Shown here: positions 24,928-37,511 of the stretch, piece by piece | How the letters are laid out: the number at the start of each line of letters is the position of its first letter | Numbering within the stretch: position 1 is the first letter of the stretch | NCBI RefSeq assembly: GCF_020520425.1 | Contig: NC_079491.1 | Coordinates: 35,579,449 to 35,643,448, forward strand | Direction of reading: 5' to 3' | Length of the DNA stretch: 64,000 bases | From: Spinacia oleracea | Lineage: Eukaryota > Streptophyta > Magnoliopsida > Caryophyllales > Amaranthaceae | The notes under the pieces: generated by a model | Told to the model about the DNA's origin: nothing | Databases searched by the model: none | What the model saw: only the letters and a program-made list of their open reading frames with translations | Translations under genes and position numbers: made by a program

Positions 24928-27900
24928 ATGTCAAAAAAAGGAGTTGGGCTTCAAAAAGATGCACCATGGAGAGCTTCTCAAGGGAAACCCATTCCCAAAA
25001 TACACCTTTCCCCTGTTCTTCGCATTCCCCAAAACCCCTTTTCCAATTACGCTCTTTCCATTATGAAGGTATCTTAATCTTCTATGGCTTTTTGTATTTA
25101 ATTGTTTTAGTAATTTTGGTTACTGGGGTTATTTGTTTGAATTTTATTTAATTTCTAATAATTTTAGTTTAGTTTTTGTAATTTGATGAGAATTTTGCAG
25201 GATCCAAATCCAGTGGGAAATGGGTTAGCAGTGGATGCTGTATTGGAGGCAGCAGGACCAGATTGCATTGTTCCTGGTCAAGCAACACCTGTTAAATTGC
25301 TTGGTTTGAAGGTGCTTTTTCTTTTTAACTTGGTTTTGTGTACTTTCATTAATTAGCTGTTTATTTCAGTAATTTTTCACGGTGCCCGGTAAATGGCTTT
25401 GATAAATGCTCAAAACATATCAAGATTTTGCGACTATATTAAACAAAATAGGAACTATGTAGACTGTATATGAAATCGCTTCAACTTCATATTTCGAATT
25501 GGTATTATCACGAAATGGCAACTTGATATAAGCTCGATGTTTGTAGTTACTCATATACGATATTAGATGAACTATATGTAGCCTTTTGGCTGTTTGATTG
25601 AACCACCGTTTTGTTTTATGCACAAAGTATGGAGTTATGGGAGAATCTCCTTCCCTAGATTGATGTGTGGTACTATCTTCTTATACTGGGATTAGTTGGT
25701 ATCTTTAGGGAATTAATTGTGTCCCGTTTGATTGGCATATGGCTTCAAAAGGATGAATAATGCTAAGAAAAAAATCACCAAGATATTTTGAGGTTTTGTC
25801 TAATTGGAGGATTAATAACGTTTGAAATACATTTGCCTATTATTCTATACAACCTTTGATAGGGGATTAGAAGAATTTTAACGGAAAGGTACACTTTTAG
25901 AGATGCAAGTCGTTGAGACTTTAGAGTTTCAGGGGAAACTCCAGATGGAAAATACCTTGTTTGGAAGTTTAAGTAGGGTCTCTTGGAAGTGGGAAGATAA
26001 TGTGAAGACCGAGGAGAGTACATACATGAAGTGGCATCAATTTTATTCAAGTGTATCTTTGTGGTTTATAACTTTGTACATTGAATTTGACACTTATAAC
26101 GTTCTTTTCCTCCTCTTATCCACATCACTTAACTGAAGTTAATTTTTGTAAGGTTATTTAATATGAAATAGTTGGATGGAGCTTTTGTCTCACATTTGTT
26201 TCGAGCTTGTGTCTTTGCTGATACACTCACTTATCTGAACTTATTTTTCCTGAAAATACGTTTGTTGGTTTTTGGTGGAAAAAACTTATTTGCGTGTTAA
26301 ATTGTCTTAGAAAACTTACCCTTTTTTATAAGAAAAAGAACTTATTTTTGCTGAATTTATCTGAAATTATTTTGTGTGAACTTATTCAAACTTATTTTTT
26401 CTGAAGTCAAAATAAGTTAAATAAATTGAAACTATCAGATCCTTCCCCCCCCCCCCCCAAAAGCATCATACATTTTATCCCCTTTATATTTTTCATTTTT
26501 ATTAAATCATCGTGTCTTTTCATTCTTACTTTTATCAGGGTACACCTGATTTTCACTTTATTTTTCCTAAACTTATCTTATTTTATCTTTACTTAACTGT
26601 ACTTATTTAAACTTATCAAAACTTAACTGAACTTATTTGAACTTATCAAAACTTATTTTAGTTATAAATTTTATTTGTGTAGCCTTATATTTCATGGACT
26701 TATTTTATCTTAACTTAACTTAACTTATTTGAACTTATAAAGACTTATTCTAGTTATAAATTTACTTGTATAACCCTTATTTTTTCGGAACTTATCTTAT
26801 CAAACTTATTTTTTTGAAATAAGTGAACATGACGTTTCATATTCAAATAATTTCAACTGAACAATTTGCATCAAACTCCATCCTTATCATCTGTTGTTTC
26901 TAACCTTTTTTTACCCATTCCTCCTCTCCTTAATAACTACATAGATAATTATGAGTAACTTTAAGTAAGAGAGAACCAGTGCATCGCATGGCTAAACACT
27001 AGTTTTGTTTTAAAACATGATGTTCCTAGACTTCCCACATGATGTATGTAATGGATGGTGCTCCACATAACAATTCAAGTGTTCTCATATTCGAAAATTG
27101 TGAATTAATTGTTTGCCTTCCATATCAACTGTTGCCACAGGTGGAGCTTAGTAAGCTTGTAAAATGTCTGCATTCAATTCTTAACACCTTCAATTGATTC
27201 TTTTGCAAAAGGTGATGAAATTGATGTTATGTGTTTTCCTGAGCCATCCCGCATTGTTTGCAAGTCTGATCATGTGTCAATCCAGCCACCCTTCCAGCAT
27301 CCAGATTAACTTTTCTTTTTATATTTCAACCCTATAAATGAATAAGCACTGAGGAATTTGGTAATTATTCGAAATATATATCTTGAATCCTGGTTTAGAG
27401 CTTTTCTAATTGCTGCATATGTCAAGGATGTGTTGCATTTTCCCCTTGGCTGTGTTGAATTCTGAAGTTCGAAACTGAGCGTGTTGGACTCTTTCTTTTA
27501 TACGATCTGTTACATGCATCCAGTCTTGGAGGGACCAATTAAGCTCTATTGTATTTTGCTTCTTCTCTTGCAAGCCTCCTTTGATACTATTTCCATTTGC
27601 CCAAGCTGCCCATAATGACTCTGAACCTTTCTTTTTCCCATGCAAATTTTGCCTCGGAAGGCCTTGTTTCAAGCCGGCATTTCTATATTTCCTTGGTCTC
27701 CCTCCTTCCTGGGCATAGTTACATCTCTCCAGGTAGTCTAAGGCACTGTTTGGCCAAGCTTCTATAAACTGACTTATGTTTCCTAGAAGTAGTTTTCCAG
27801 AAACTGTTCTGGAGAAATGCTTTTGAGAAACAAGAGTGTTTAGCCAGAAAAATGTAGAAGCACTTCTAAGAAATAGAATTAGTTTTACATTGTTTGGCCC

Positions 27901-30900
27901 ATTTTGTACTATATTTAACCTTGGCCTATTTAAGAACTCTCATCTCATCTCACCTATAATTCATCCTTTACGTGTCATATTTCAAAGATGGCCAACAATG
28001 AACAATGTTATGGCATCAAATTGAAAAGAATAATTGACAGCTAGCAATCCATTATCTCCAATTTACTAATATTAGTTTACAAAGTCCATGAGAATTAAAG
28101 GGAGTGATGCCCATGATCAGTGCAAAATCAATACTACCGAGGAAAAACAAGCAACCTCCACCTTCGCTGCAGCTCACATCCACCACCACAAAACGTCTGA
28201 CCGACCACCAATATTTGGCCAAAAACAGTCAATAACACTTCATTTGGAATAAAATATTTTCTCTCATATCTCTTGCTCATTTTCTCTCTCCACTGGTGGT
28301 GGATATCTTTTCTGCTTCTCCATGCTCCATCATATCATTTTTGGCGTTGTATTTTTCCGGCGAGAAACCGACGTCAATTTTCTGGTGGAAAGTGTTCGGT
28401 CACTAAGGTGAAGGGTTGAGAAGATGATATGGTACCAGAATACCAAGTCCAATGAGGGGAGAGATAGAAGTGAGAGTGTTTTTAGATGGGACATGGAGGG
28501 ACATTATTGTGAAGATGAGGGTTTAATTGTCCAATAAAAAGTTTCATTAAAGGAAGAAAATGGCTCCCCGTGAAACAGTTTGTAGAAGCTCCAAATTGGA
28601 GCTTCTCCTTTTCTTCTTTCCAAGAAGCTCTTTTGGGCTTCTACAAAAAGTTTTTCTCCTTCTTGAAAACCCTTGTTTGGCCAAAGAAGTGCTTCTATAG
28701 TTGAGAAAAACTTTCAGAAGCTTGGCCAAATAACACCCAAGTCCCGGTCTATGTTTATTTTTTTATAAAACCAATTTCAGATGCTAAGCTTTGCCTAAAT
28801 CTGAATTTCTATTTTTCTCCTCCCACCCCCCCTCCTCTCCCCCAGACTGGATTCTGGCAGAAGTGCAAGAAATTAGGGCTACATCATCTGCTATCCTTAA
28901 TGTAAAAGGGTTGCTGGAACAAAATGACACCTAATATCATCTAATTGCTTCTTTAACATCAGACTTGAATAATGCTCACCTTAATTAGAAAATATTAAAC
29001 TTCCACAAGTATAGCATGGGTCAACTTGAGTTTTTTACATCCATTAATGAAATTCAAAGTGTTAGAATCCAACCTTCATTTCTTTGTACTTTCTTACCTA
29101 ATGCTTTATAGGAATTTTCTTTTAAAATTTCTAGGCTTGAGATAAGATTATTATGTTTGTGTCAATCCAGTGCTCACTAGAAGTTTTTAGCTAATTCAAA
29201 ATAAACCTCTATGAGGAGTATGAACCAATACTCTTCACCAGAAGTTGTCTTGCTTAATTACTAGTGTCGTTGTAAGCATTTATTGATATTGTGTTGTCTC
29301 TCGTTCTTAAGCTTTCCAGACTCAACAAAGGTTGTGTTTGGTTGTTAGAGGATTTGTAAAAAAAATAGAGGATTTAGCCAATTTAGAGGTTTGACCAGTC
29401 CAATCCTCTAATCCAGGTGTTTGGAAGTGAGCAGATTGAAATAAAGGATTGGGATGAATCCTCTAATTCCAAAAAAGTTGCTCCATGCAACTTTTTCAAT
29501 TAGAGAATTGTATTGGGTTCAACTAGAGGATTGTATTGGGTAAACTAAAAAGACAATTTAGTCCTCACGTTTGCAAAATTACACCCATATAAAATTATAA
29601 ATCATGCCCACACATTTGTCATTGGATTCACCTATTCATAACAGAAATATGGTTGATATATTTTTTCTTTCGCTTTAGCTACTTAACATTACTACTTTGC
29701 TTACTTGTTTTATTTTTATTTTTATTTAACTAGATATTTTTTTAAATAGATGATGTATAATATAATTTTAAATTTTTTTTTTAAAAAATTAAATATATGA
29801 ATTAACGTAAAATTTATATATATTTTTTTAATCATTACTATTTTGCAAATTAAACATTTAATAATTTATTTCGTAAAAGTTGTTGGTGGGATTAATAAAT
29901 TGTCAATTTTATATAAATGTTGTTTAATTGTTTTCATGTTGGTATATTGTATAACGTAAAAATTTAATATTTTTTTTAATCATTCCTATTTTGCAATTTA
30001 ATAATTTATTTCGTCAAAGTTGTTAGTGGGATTAATAAATTGTCAATTTTATATAAATGTTGTTTAATTGTTTTCATGTTGGTATATTGTATTCCCATAA
30101 AAATCTAACCATACATTTACATATTTTTAACAATTACTAATTCTCTATAATTAAATAAGTTAATGTCCTTATTGGTAATTTTACACAATTAAACATCTAT
30201 TATATATCAGCTATTTACCAAATACTTATATATAACCAGCTCATACAATCAGCTAGTCAAACAAGCTAATACCTAATACCAACAGATAGTCAAAGCTGCT
30301 AATAAAATGCACTACAACTAACGGCTAACCGCTAGTTGCCAAACAGGTCCAAAGTCTCCTCGAACACATAAACTCTCATCGTCGGTCCCACTTGTGACTA
30401 TGGAATTAAAACTCGGCCGTTTCGTTACGTAACGGCCGTTCTGTAACCTATTTTGGATTTGCCGTTCCGCGAAAGCCCGTTACGTTACGGTTTAACAAAA
30501 ATCACGTCTTTCTCTCCGCGTCGTCTGTTACGTAACGGCGACACGCCGCGTTAGATGCTTTTTTCTCCGTTACACCGTTCTTTTACATAAATTCATCAAA
30601 AATATTTTTTTAATTAGTTATGTAGTTTATAAAACATGATATTTCGAGTGCTTATTTGTTCATAGAATATAATACTCACTCGTATTATGATAGATTTGGT
30701 TGTATTGTGTTGATATAATACTTTTTAGACTAAAAATGTATTAATTAGGCTTAGAAATGTTATGTGGTTTTTTTCGAAATATTCACACCGCGTTAGCCGG
30801 GATCCGTTCTATTCTTCCGTTACAAGCGATTTCCGCGACGTGACCGTTACCGCGAACGCGACCGCATCCGCGTTTTTTTTCTATGGTTGTGCGCAAACAA

Positions 30901-33900
30901 GTGCCCGGTCGACGTTCGCATCCCTCTCTTGTTGCCAAAAGACAAGAGTGTCCTTTTCAGAAACCTTTGCTCGCTCGTGATTCACGAGCCCTTCGACTTC
31001 GTTTCACACAAGGTTTACGCCCTTACCGCCCAATAGGTAAGAGCGCGCCCCACAATATAGTGTCCACATTCAGACCGTGACACAAAGCCTGGGTTTTCTA
31101 ATGCTTCTTTGAAAGTTCTTGAGAGGTGACATTGGGTCTTGTGGATAAAAATGCGCTTCAGGTGCAACTCCGCGCAAGAACTGAAGAAAACATGGGTCAT
31201 CCATCCTTTTTGGTCTAGGTGATATCTAAGCGCACAATTTTTTTTCTTTTTCACAAATTTTTATACTTTTTATGTGTTGCATCTCACTTCGATGAGGTGC
31301 GCTTAAAGCGCAGGGAAATCGCTATCTTCATGGTGTAACTTGAGCCTTTTTATGCTCTGCTTAGGTCTCCCTGCTCCTTGTAAATACCTTTCCATTATTT
31401 TGTTAACGAAGTTTAAGGAATTTGTCGGATCTGACACAAAGCATGACCCATGTTACAAAACACTCAAGGTAGTTAAGGCCTCGGTACGTCTTCAAGAATT
31501 TCACAGCTAACGGAACAGTTAGGCTCTCCTTTAAGTGCACAGGAAGGATGTTCTTCACAAAAAGCACTCTGGGAAGCATCTACTAGATTTGGCAAGATAG
31601 CTTTTATAACAGTTGTATACAGAAAATCGTAGCACAAGAGGGTATGGATACTAGTCGAGAGATGTATACTAGTGATGTCAGCATATCACATCAGACTCCC
31701 ATTATTATCGTTGAAGGTTAGGACGTCTGATGACTCTGATGCAATGAATCCCAAAGGAAAGCACCTCACTGGAATGTGATTTTCCTGCAATATCGGTTCG
31801 ATACAGTATAGGAGTTCCAGTTCAAATAATTGGGCATCCAATTGCACGGCTAAGTGATGTCCAATTCTATCTTAAGCCTTCTTTCTCATCTCATTTTCTA
31901 TTGCTGCTTATCGGTCTACTCAATATTTTTCATAAGGTCTGTTTGGTGAGAGAACCTGCCAAACTAATGCCGTCCTTCATTTCTTTAGTGGTCAACTTGC
32001 TGCAAGCGATCTTCTGTGCTCTGTCTGTGCTTTGTCCTTGCTACTGGAGTTGGTTCTTTTTTTTTGGTTTAAAGGGTCAGAAACATAGAAAGCATAAATT
32101 AAAACAAATCAAAGGAGGTTAGTGGATATCAAAAGTGCTTACATTCACATTGTTTCCCAGGACATGCCCTGGTTCAGATCACCAAAAGTAAGAGTGTTCC
32201 CTTGCAAATGAACAAACAAGGTTCAGTTTAAGACATTACACCATTACAACAGGAAAAGGGGTCTCCAAATCTCCAATTAACTCATGCATATGATGCTGCA
32301 CCCTTCTCTATCCTTCATCTTCGTAGCTGCTTTATCTGGCTCCAGATCTTCATCCCTCTCCAAATGGACCAGTTGTCCCTGGCTCCCTAGGTAAGTCCTG
32401 CATGTAAGATACAAGGTTACATATCTATCTTGTATCTTACTATTCCCGTTGATCCCATCAACTGTAAGTCTGCAACTTTTGAATCAGAGAAGATTGTGAA
32501 ATTGTGCCAGCCTTTGGTAGCAGCCCATTGAATAGCATGTCTGATTCCTAGAATTTCTGCAGTGTTAGAATCTGGACTGAGTGTTTTCATACCAAACCCT
32601 GCTATGCATTTTCCTTTTCTATCCTTGCATACCCCAGTAAGACCAGCTATGAAAGAAATAGCGGAGGAGGTATCAACAAATATATTGGTAGAAGGTCAGG
32701 TTGTATTTAAACTATTTATCAGGTAGATTATTGTTTTGGCCTTATGGGTGGTTTTTGTGAATGTGTGAGGATGTAATTCTGGGATTGAGCTTTTGATGTT
32801 AGTAGGTAGTGAGGTAGGGAAATGCTGTTTCTATCGAAGACCCATTTATTTCTTCTTAGCCATATTTTCTACTGGAGTTAGTTTATTGATCTGTTTTCCA
32901 GCTTTCCCATGAGAGTTCTTAACTTCATTTCTGCCATATGTTCAGGTGTGGCCTATAGAAGTTGACTTGAAGTTCATGGAGCCAGTTGGGCGGGAACTCA
33001 AGAATATCGGGAAGGTAAAATTCTGCAACATTCTTTCATTTCTTATTATTTCAACGTTTATTTTGTGATGATGTTTATTATAGACTAAAGAACTTGTTTA
33101 AATGGAAAATTTTGAAGTTCGTTGTCGTGTAGTATTTGTAAGATCTGTAATAACTACATCCAGAATCCTGTCAAAGCATATATTAAGTATTATGAAGTGG
33201 CTCAGTTCCTATTCTATATCTCTGTGAATTGAAAGTACTACAGGAGCCTGGTAGTTAAGAATAATGTATTCTAGGGGGGAAACATATTGTTCAATTTCTC
33301 TCAAAGTTATTTGCACTGCGGTTGTACTTTTCAGTTTTCATGGTCTGCTGAGTTGTAAAATTGTTGGAGGTGACTGCTGATTCGTTGAGTTGATTCATTG
33401 CACCATCCTGGAAACATGGTCTCATATTCTTGTGAGTCTGGATTCTGGAGCACTTTGCTAAGGGATAAATATGTCCCCTCGTTTCAAAATATTTCTTGGA
33501 CCTCTATTCTTTTAAGGAAAAATTAACATAAATTAATCCCAACTTTCACTCGTCTTCTAAAAATAATCCTAACTTTGGATTATTTTTGAATAATCTCAAC
33601 TTTCGGGTATATCTTGTTAAAATAATCCAAACTATCAATTTGCCTATGTACAAGAGACCCAAAATGGTTTAGTAATGACAAAGAACAAAAGACTTCGGAT
33701 TATTTTGAGAAGGTAAGCCCAAAAGTTTGGATTATTCTAAAATAATCCAAAGTTGAGATTATTTTGAGAAGATGAGTGAAAGTTGGGATTATTCATGTCA
33801 ACTTTTCCTTCTTTTAATGCCATGTAGTGGAAAAAAGGATAGGGATGTTCTGCACAGCACTCATATGTGGCTTCACTCGTTGCTGTTGATGGATTGACTG

Positions 33901-35200
33901 TAGTCCAAAAGACTTGTATTGTTGTTCCCAATTAAGGGTCAAGAGTGGAGCATCCATTTGCAGAGTGTTTAGCATGATGACTATCCTCTTCAGAAAAAAA
34001 AAATCTTGAGTAAAAAACATTGTGATTATTTTGATTTGAAGATATTGCTACTCTGCTGACAAAAAATAAAAAATTGTGGAAATTAAAATTATTTTGGGGT
34101 AGAGGGAGTATTACCTAATTACATAAAACCAAAAAAAACACTCTCTACAAGAACAATGGAGGTGCCGGAATTGCTGAAGCTTAAACTACCGAAGTACCAA
34201 GTGATAAAGCTTATGGGGCATACCATGAAATTGTGGGAGAGAGTGATAGAGCATATATTGAGGAAATGTATAAGCATTCAGAGAACCGGTTTGGGTTTAT
34301 GTCGTGATGATTTACGGATGTAAACACACATTTGATAAAGGAAAATGATGGAATATTATAGGAAGAGGGAAAAGGATCTACAAATGATTTTAATTGATCT
34401 GGAGAGGGCTTATGACAAGGTGCTGAGAGATGTGATTTGATGGGTAATGACAAAGAAGTTACCACACGTAAATATATTGAGTTAGGGACTTAGGGATACC
34501 CACATATGTATCGAGATGTGAAAACAAATGTACTGAATTATGAAGGATTACAAATTATTTCCTGTCGCTGCTTTGGGTTGTTTGTATTTGCAGCGGTATT
34601 AAATGAGACACCATGATAAATGTTGTTTGTTGATGATGGTATTGTATTCTTGGACAAGAATGGAGTTGTGGATACTGCTAAATTAGAGCAAAGGAGGCAA
34701 AAGTTAGAATCTTGGGGGTTTTGAAGTAGGAGTAAATTTGGGAATATGGAGTGCGTATTTAGTAATAGGAAGGAGTCCAACGAAGATGTAGTGCCTTGGG
34801 TCAATCAGAAAAAGGAATGGAGATTGACAAAGTGTAAAGAATCAGCTGGCCACAACAGATAAATAAGATAGACACAGCAAATAAGAGAAGAACAAGAAGA
34901 TTTTGATAAATGAATACTCAAGAACGGATTACAAAAGTAGTAGCTTGAGGCTACAAATCTCCAAGTCAGTAGCTTTAGGCTACAAGTCTCTATTCCTAAC
35001 ACCAAAATTCCATGCCTTTCTTTTTCCTCTCTTCTTCTATTTATGCACTAGGGTTGTCCACTACAGTGCCTTTAATTAATGTGCTCCTGCTCTTCTTTGT
35101 CTTCTAGTTGGTTAAAGGCTCTTCTCACCAACCCCTGCTAGACTTGTGGTGTTGATGTGGGTGTTTACACCTACTTCTTGCATCTGTTGTAACGACAGTA

Positions 35201-35236
<36 letters not shown>

Positions 35237-35916
35237 TGGTGGTCCATGACACTTGATTCATTACAAAAGATCTGACTCTCAGATGGAGAGTAGAGTAGAA
35301 GACAGAGGATTGTTTCACCATGGTGTAGGTTTAAACTTAAAAGAGTAATCTACAGGACGACATGCACCTATTAGGACAGCTATTAGATCAGAGTTACAAT
35401 ACGTTATGCGTCAGAATGTTGGGCATAGAGGAAGGATCATATTAGAAAGATGAGTGTAGCAGAGATGCGTATGTTGAGATAGTGTGTGGGAATCAAGATA
35501 TTTGAAGGGAAGTTGGAATTGCGGATATTATTAGGGGCAACTGATTACATGTGTATGGACATGTGAGACAGCTTGATTTAACAGATTTTCATGATTATTT
35601 CTTTTCAGCTGCTGTATATTTCAGATCCGTTTGATATGTATCAGATAATTCCAGTCACTCTAGCATTTAGAAACAGCCAAACAGCTGCTGTATATTTCAG
35701 ATCTGTTTGGTACAACACGCGATACACATGTAACGTTGCGAACTGTATTGCATTGAATTGTTAGTGAAAATACCATTATTGGTGTTCTTTTATGTTTTTA
35801 TTTAAAGGTATTTTTTTTCATGCTATTGGCTGAAACTTTTGTTGGTTGATGGCCTGTGTATGCAGTTTATGGATTCAGCAGTGGATTTGATGAACAAGTC
35901 ATTCATTGATCGTTAA
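24928..35916 (+). CDS. conserved-looking 123-residue plant protein of unknown function, four exons
   Basis: Four small exons join in phase 0: 24928-25068 (47 codons, ATGAAG|GTATCT), 25201-25311 (37 codons, after TTTTGCAG, ending AAG|GTGCTT), 32946-33014 (23 codons, after TTCAG, ending AAG|GTAAAA) and 35866-35916 (16 codons plus stop, after TATGCAG). The product begins MSKKGVGLQKDAPWRASQGK, contains NPFSNYALSIMK, EAAGPDCIVPGQATPVKLLG and KFMEPVGRELKNIGK, and ends MDSAVDLMNKSFIDR. It is basic at the N-terminus, with no signal peptide or membrane span seen. Four in-phase junctions with consensus sites make a real gene likely. I do not recognise a named family and assign no function. No exon is longer than 141 bp, so each is easy to miss. 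Confidence 0.8.
26230..26870 (+). repeat. region of repeated 'aacttatttgaacttat' words
   Basis: Many imperfect 'gaacttat(t)t' and 'aaacttat' words over about 600 bp, interrupted by a C-run at about 26447-26458. The element type was not resolved. Confidence 0.5.
27742..28738. mobile_element. about 1-kb inverted-repeat element, non-autonomous
   Basis: Left end GGCACTGTTTGGCCAAGCTTCT-like and right end AGAAGCTTGGCCAAATAACACCC-like are inverted. The right arm also folds on itself through 'gaagctccaaattggagcttc'. 'GTTTGGCCAAGCTTCT' ends are frequent in plant MITEs. No clear target duplication was found, so the superfamily is open. Confidence 0.65.
29330..30350. repeat. AT-rich repeat with internal direct duplication
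   Basis: A block of about 85 bp ('aatttatttcgt..ttgttggtgg..ttttcatgttggtatattgtat') occurs twice, near 29865-29950 and 30003-30090. It lies between 'gttgtgtttggttg' and 'agttgccaaacagg', which look like inverted ends of a decayed element. Confidence 0.45.
30400..31080. repeat. region rich in 'cgttacgtaacgg' palindromes and CG dinucleotides
   Basis: Several palindromic 'gttacgtaac' words and an unusual density of CG for this window, for example 'cgcgacgtgaccgttaccgcg'. Probably an unclassified repeat; no coding signal. Confidence 0.5.
32380..32880 (-). pseudogene. LINE fragment: end of ORF2 with an RNase H-like segment
   Basis: On the minus strand the order is WLRRNKWVFDRNSIS (a connection-region motif of plant LINE polyproteins), then TGVCKDRKGKCIAGFG, NTAEILGIRHAIQWAATKGW and FTIFSDSK, which match the RNase H-like domain of plant non-LTR retrotransposons (residues E and D in the expected order). 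Frameshifts separate the pieces. It lies inside intron 2 of the small unknown gene, opposite to its direction. Confidence 0.7.
33516..33808. mobile_element. MULE-type MITE, exact 9-bp TSD
   Basis: 293 bp with long inverted arms: left GGAAAAATTAACATAAATTA, right ending CATGTCAACTTTTCC, both continuing through 'cccaactttcactc'. It is flanked by the exact 9-mer TTCTTTTAA at 33507-33515 and 33809-33817. A 9-bp duplication is typical of Mutator-like elements. Located in intron 3 of the small unknown gene. Confidence 0.85.
34790..35262 (-). mobile_element. possible solo LTR inserted in the LINE remnant
   Basis: About 470 bp interrupts the RT-like sequence. On the minus strand it carries a CATAAATAG TATA-like motif and paired 'gtagcct(c/a)aagctac' words, as in Copia LTRs. 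Ends and target duplication could not be fixed. Confidence 0.4.
35200..35236 (+). repeat. heptanucleotide tandem repeat (CAGTGCT)n
   Basis: About five consecutive 'cagtgct' units inside the insertion at 34790-35262. Confidence 0.9.
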
Positions 35917-37216
35917 TAAATTATATTACATTGAGAAATAAGAATTATTGCGGTGGTCCTCATCTTATTGGCATGCCTATTATTCAAATTGGATCCTGGG
36001 TGGTTACAAAAGATGCCGATAATTTATCAGGTATACATAATACATGGAAGAGGCTTTTGTTTCATAGCAGAGTAGTTGCTTTTGTTATTTGTGTCGTCTG
36101 TCATGGAATTTTCTTAGCATTCTGTGACGTAAATGTAATATGCTACTATTTGAGTTAAGATGGAGTATTGTGTTGTTGATTACGCTTTGTGTCTGGAACG
36201 AAATTTCTTAGCATTTGTGACATACTTGAATGGATGCCGCTAATGCAGGTTTGTGCTCCTAAAGTCACCATTTTTGTTGTTGTTGAAGCCACTTAATAAA
36301 TTTGTTGTATAAATGACTACATTAGTAGTAGTAATGAAAGTTATGTCGAGTGACCTTCGTGTGGTCTGTTCCCCTCAGCTCCTTTGTTCATCGTTGTCTC
36401 TGAATTCAGCCGTTCAGATTTGTGGGAGAGCTCTGTAGCCCGAGTCTTTCGTATTTGACACACATGACCATTCTGATATTTTATACTCCGACTTGGAGCC
36501 TTATTGGCTAGTTTACTAAGCACATTACTCAATTATATGGTCATTAAAATAGAAGCTTTCATAAGTTTGTTTGATGAGGGTTTCTTAATGAAAATAATCG
36601 TCTTTAAAAAAACCTCATAAAAGTAATGTTAAAAACAATATAAAAGCTAGTAGAATTTGAGCTGTAAAATGTGATCCGATCTGACTGTAATTTGATCTAC
36701 GCATTCGATCCCTAAGGATACAATAAGTCAATATCTATGCACAAATCATTATATGATACGGAGTATGACCTAAACCAATTTTGGTTGTCATTGAGGTGCA
36801 AATTTGATAGTGAGATCCTTGCTACAACGACCCAATGGCTTTATAAACTATAAAGGGGGTGTTTGGTCAAATACAACCCTTCCTTTTTGGTCTTTAAAAG
36901 TGTATTGGTGGTGAGTCAAGTCTCAAGTGACTGACTACCAAGTACAAAACAAGGGCGGCTGTCTGAAAACCAATCATGGGGTTCCATTCGTGAACTATGG
37001 AGGAAGAGTATACAGTGAGCATGGTACACCTAAAAAACAAACGTACACATGCAAATAAATATGATATTGTGACAAAAGAACACTGTGATATATTATTTCA
37101 CTTTTTTATTATAAAAATTAATCTATTATTTCAATTTTATTATAAAGTATAAATAATAAATATATTCTTATTAATATTTTTTTCACGTCAAGTAATACAA
37201 AGTATTGTCTTAGCTA
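35917..37216. other. 3' flank of the small unknown gene; no further gene seen
   Basis: T-rich sequence to about 36500 probably includes the 3' UTR. The remainder is AT-rich without recognisable features up to the MITE at 37217. Confidence 0.4.
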
Positions 37217-37511
37217 CTCCATTCATACTTATTTAAGGGACACACTTGACCGGACACTGGTATTAAGATGAAAAATTGAATGAAATAAAATAATAAAGTA
37301 AATAGGGTTGGGTAGTTATTTTAATAAGTAAACAAGTGGGGACCATGTCTTTTTGGGGGGCGGGTTTCTGAAATTATTTGTTTAATAGGATAGTGGATCA
37401 TAGAGTAAATTTGATGGTGGGGTTAATAAGTTACTAAACATGACAAGTGTATCACTTAAATAAATACAGCCGGAAAAGACAAGTGTATCCCTTAAATAAA
37501 TACGGAGGGAG
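37217..37511. mobile_element. Stowaway-like MITE
   Basis: Left CTCCATTCATACTTATTTAA, right TTAAATAAATACGGAGGGAG, flanked by TA. The interior is similar to the element at 3924-4204 read in reverse (shared 'gggttgggta' and 'aagtaaacaagtg' stretches). Confidence 0.85.

Larger units (their letters stand above)
25312..32945 (+). other. 7.6-kb intron 2 of the small unknown gene
   Basis: Filled with repeats: a 'gaacttatt'-word region (26230-26870), an inverted-repeat element (27742-28738), repeat debris with short direct duplications (29330-30350), a CG-rich 'gttacgtaacgg' region (30400-31080) and a LINE fragment (32380-32880). No further exon was needed to keep the frame. Confidence 0.7.
34141..35580 (+). 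pseudogene. LINE (RTE-like) reverse transcriptase remnant, interrupted
   Basis: The plus strand shows decayed RT motifs in order: LMGHTMKLWERVIEH near 34212, IDLERAYDKV near 34395 (first catalytic Asp), FVDDGIVFLDKNG near 34625 (the xxDD box), then KLEQRRQKLESWGF. After a foreign insertion at about 34790-35262, motifs such as VMRQNVGHR and MSVAEMRMLR near 35450 continue the C-terminal part. Stops and frameshifts break it throughout. Located in intron 3 of the small unknown gene, same direction. Confidence 0.75.
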
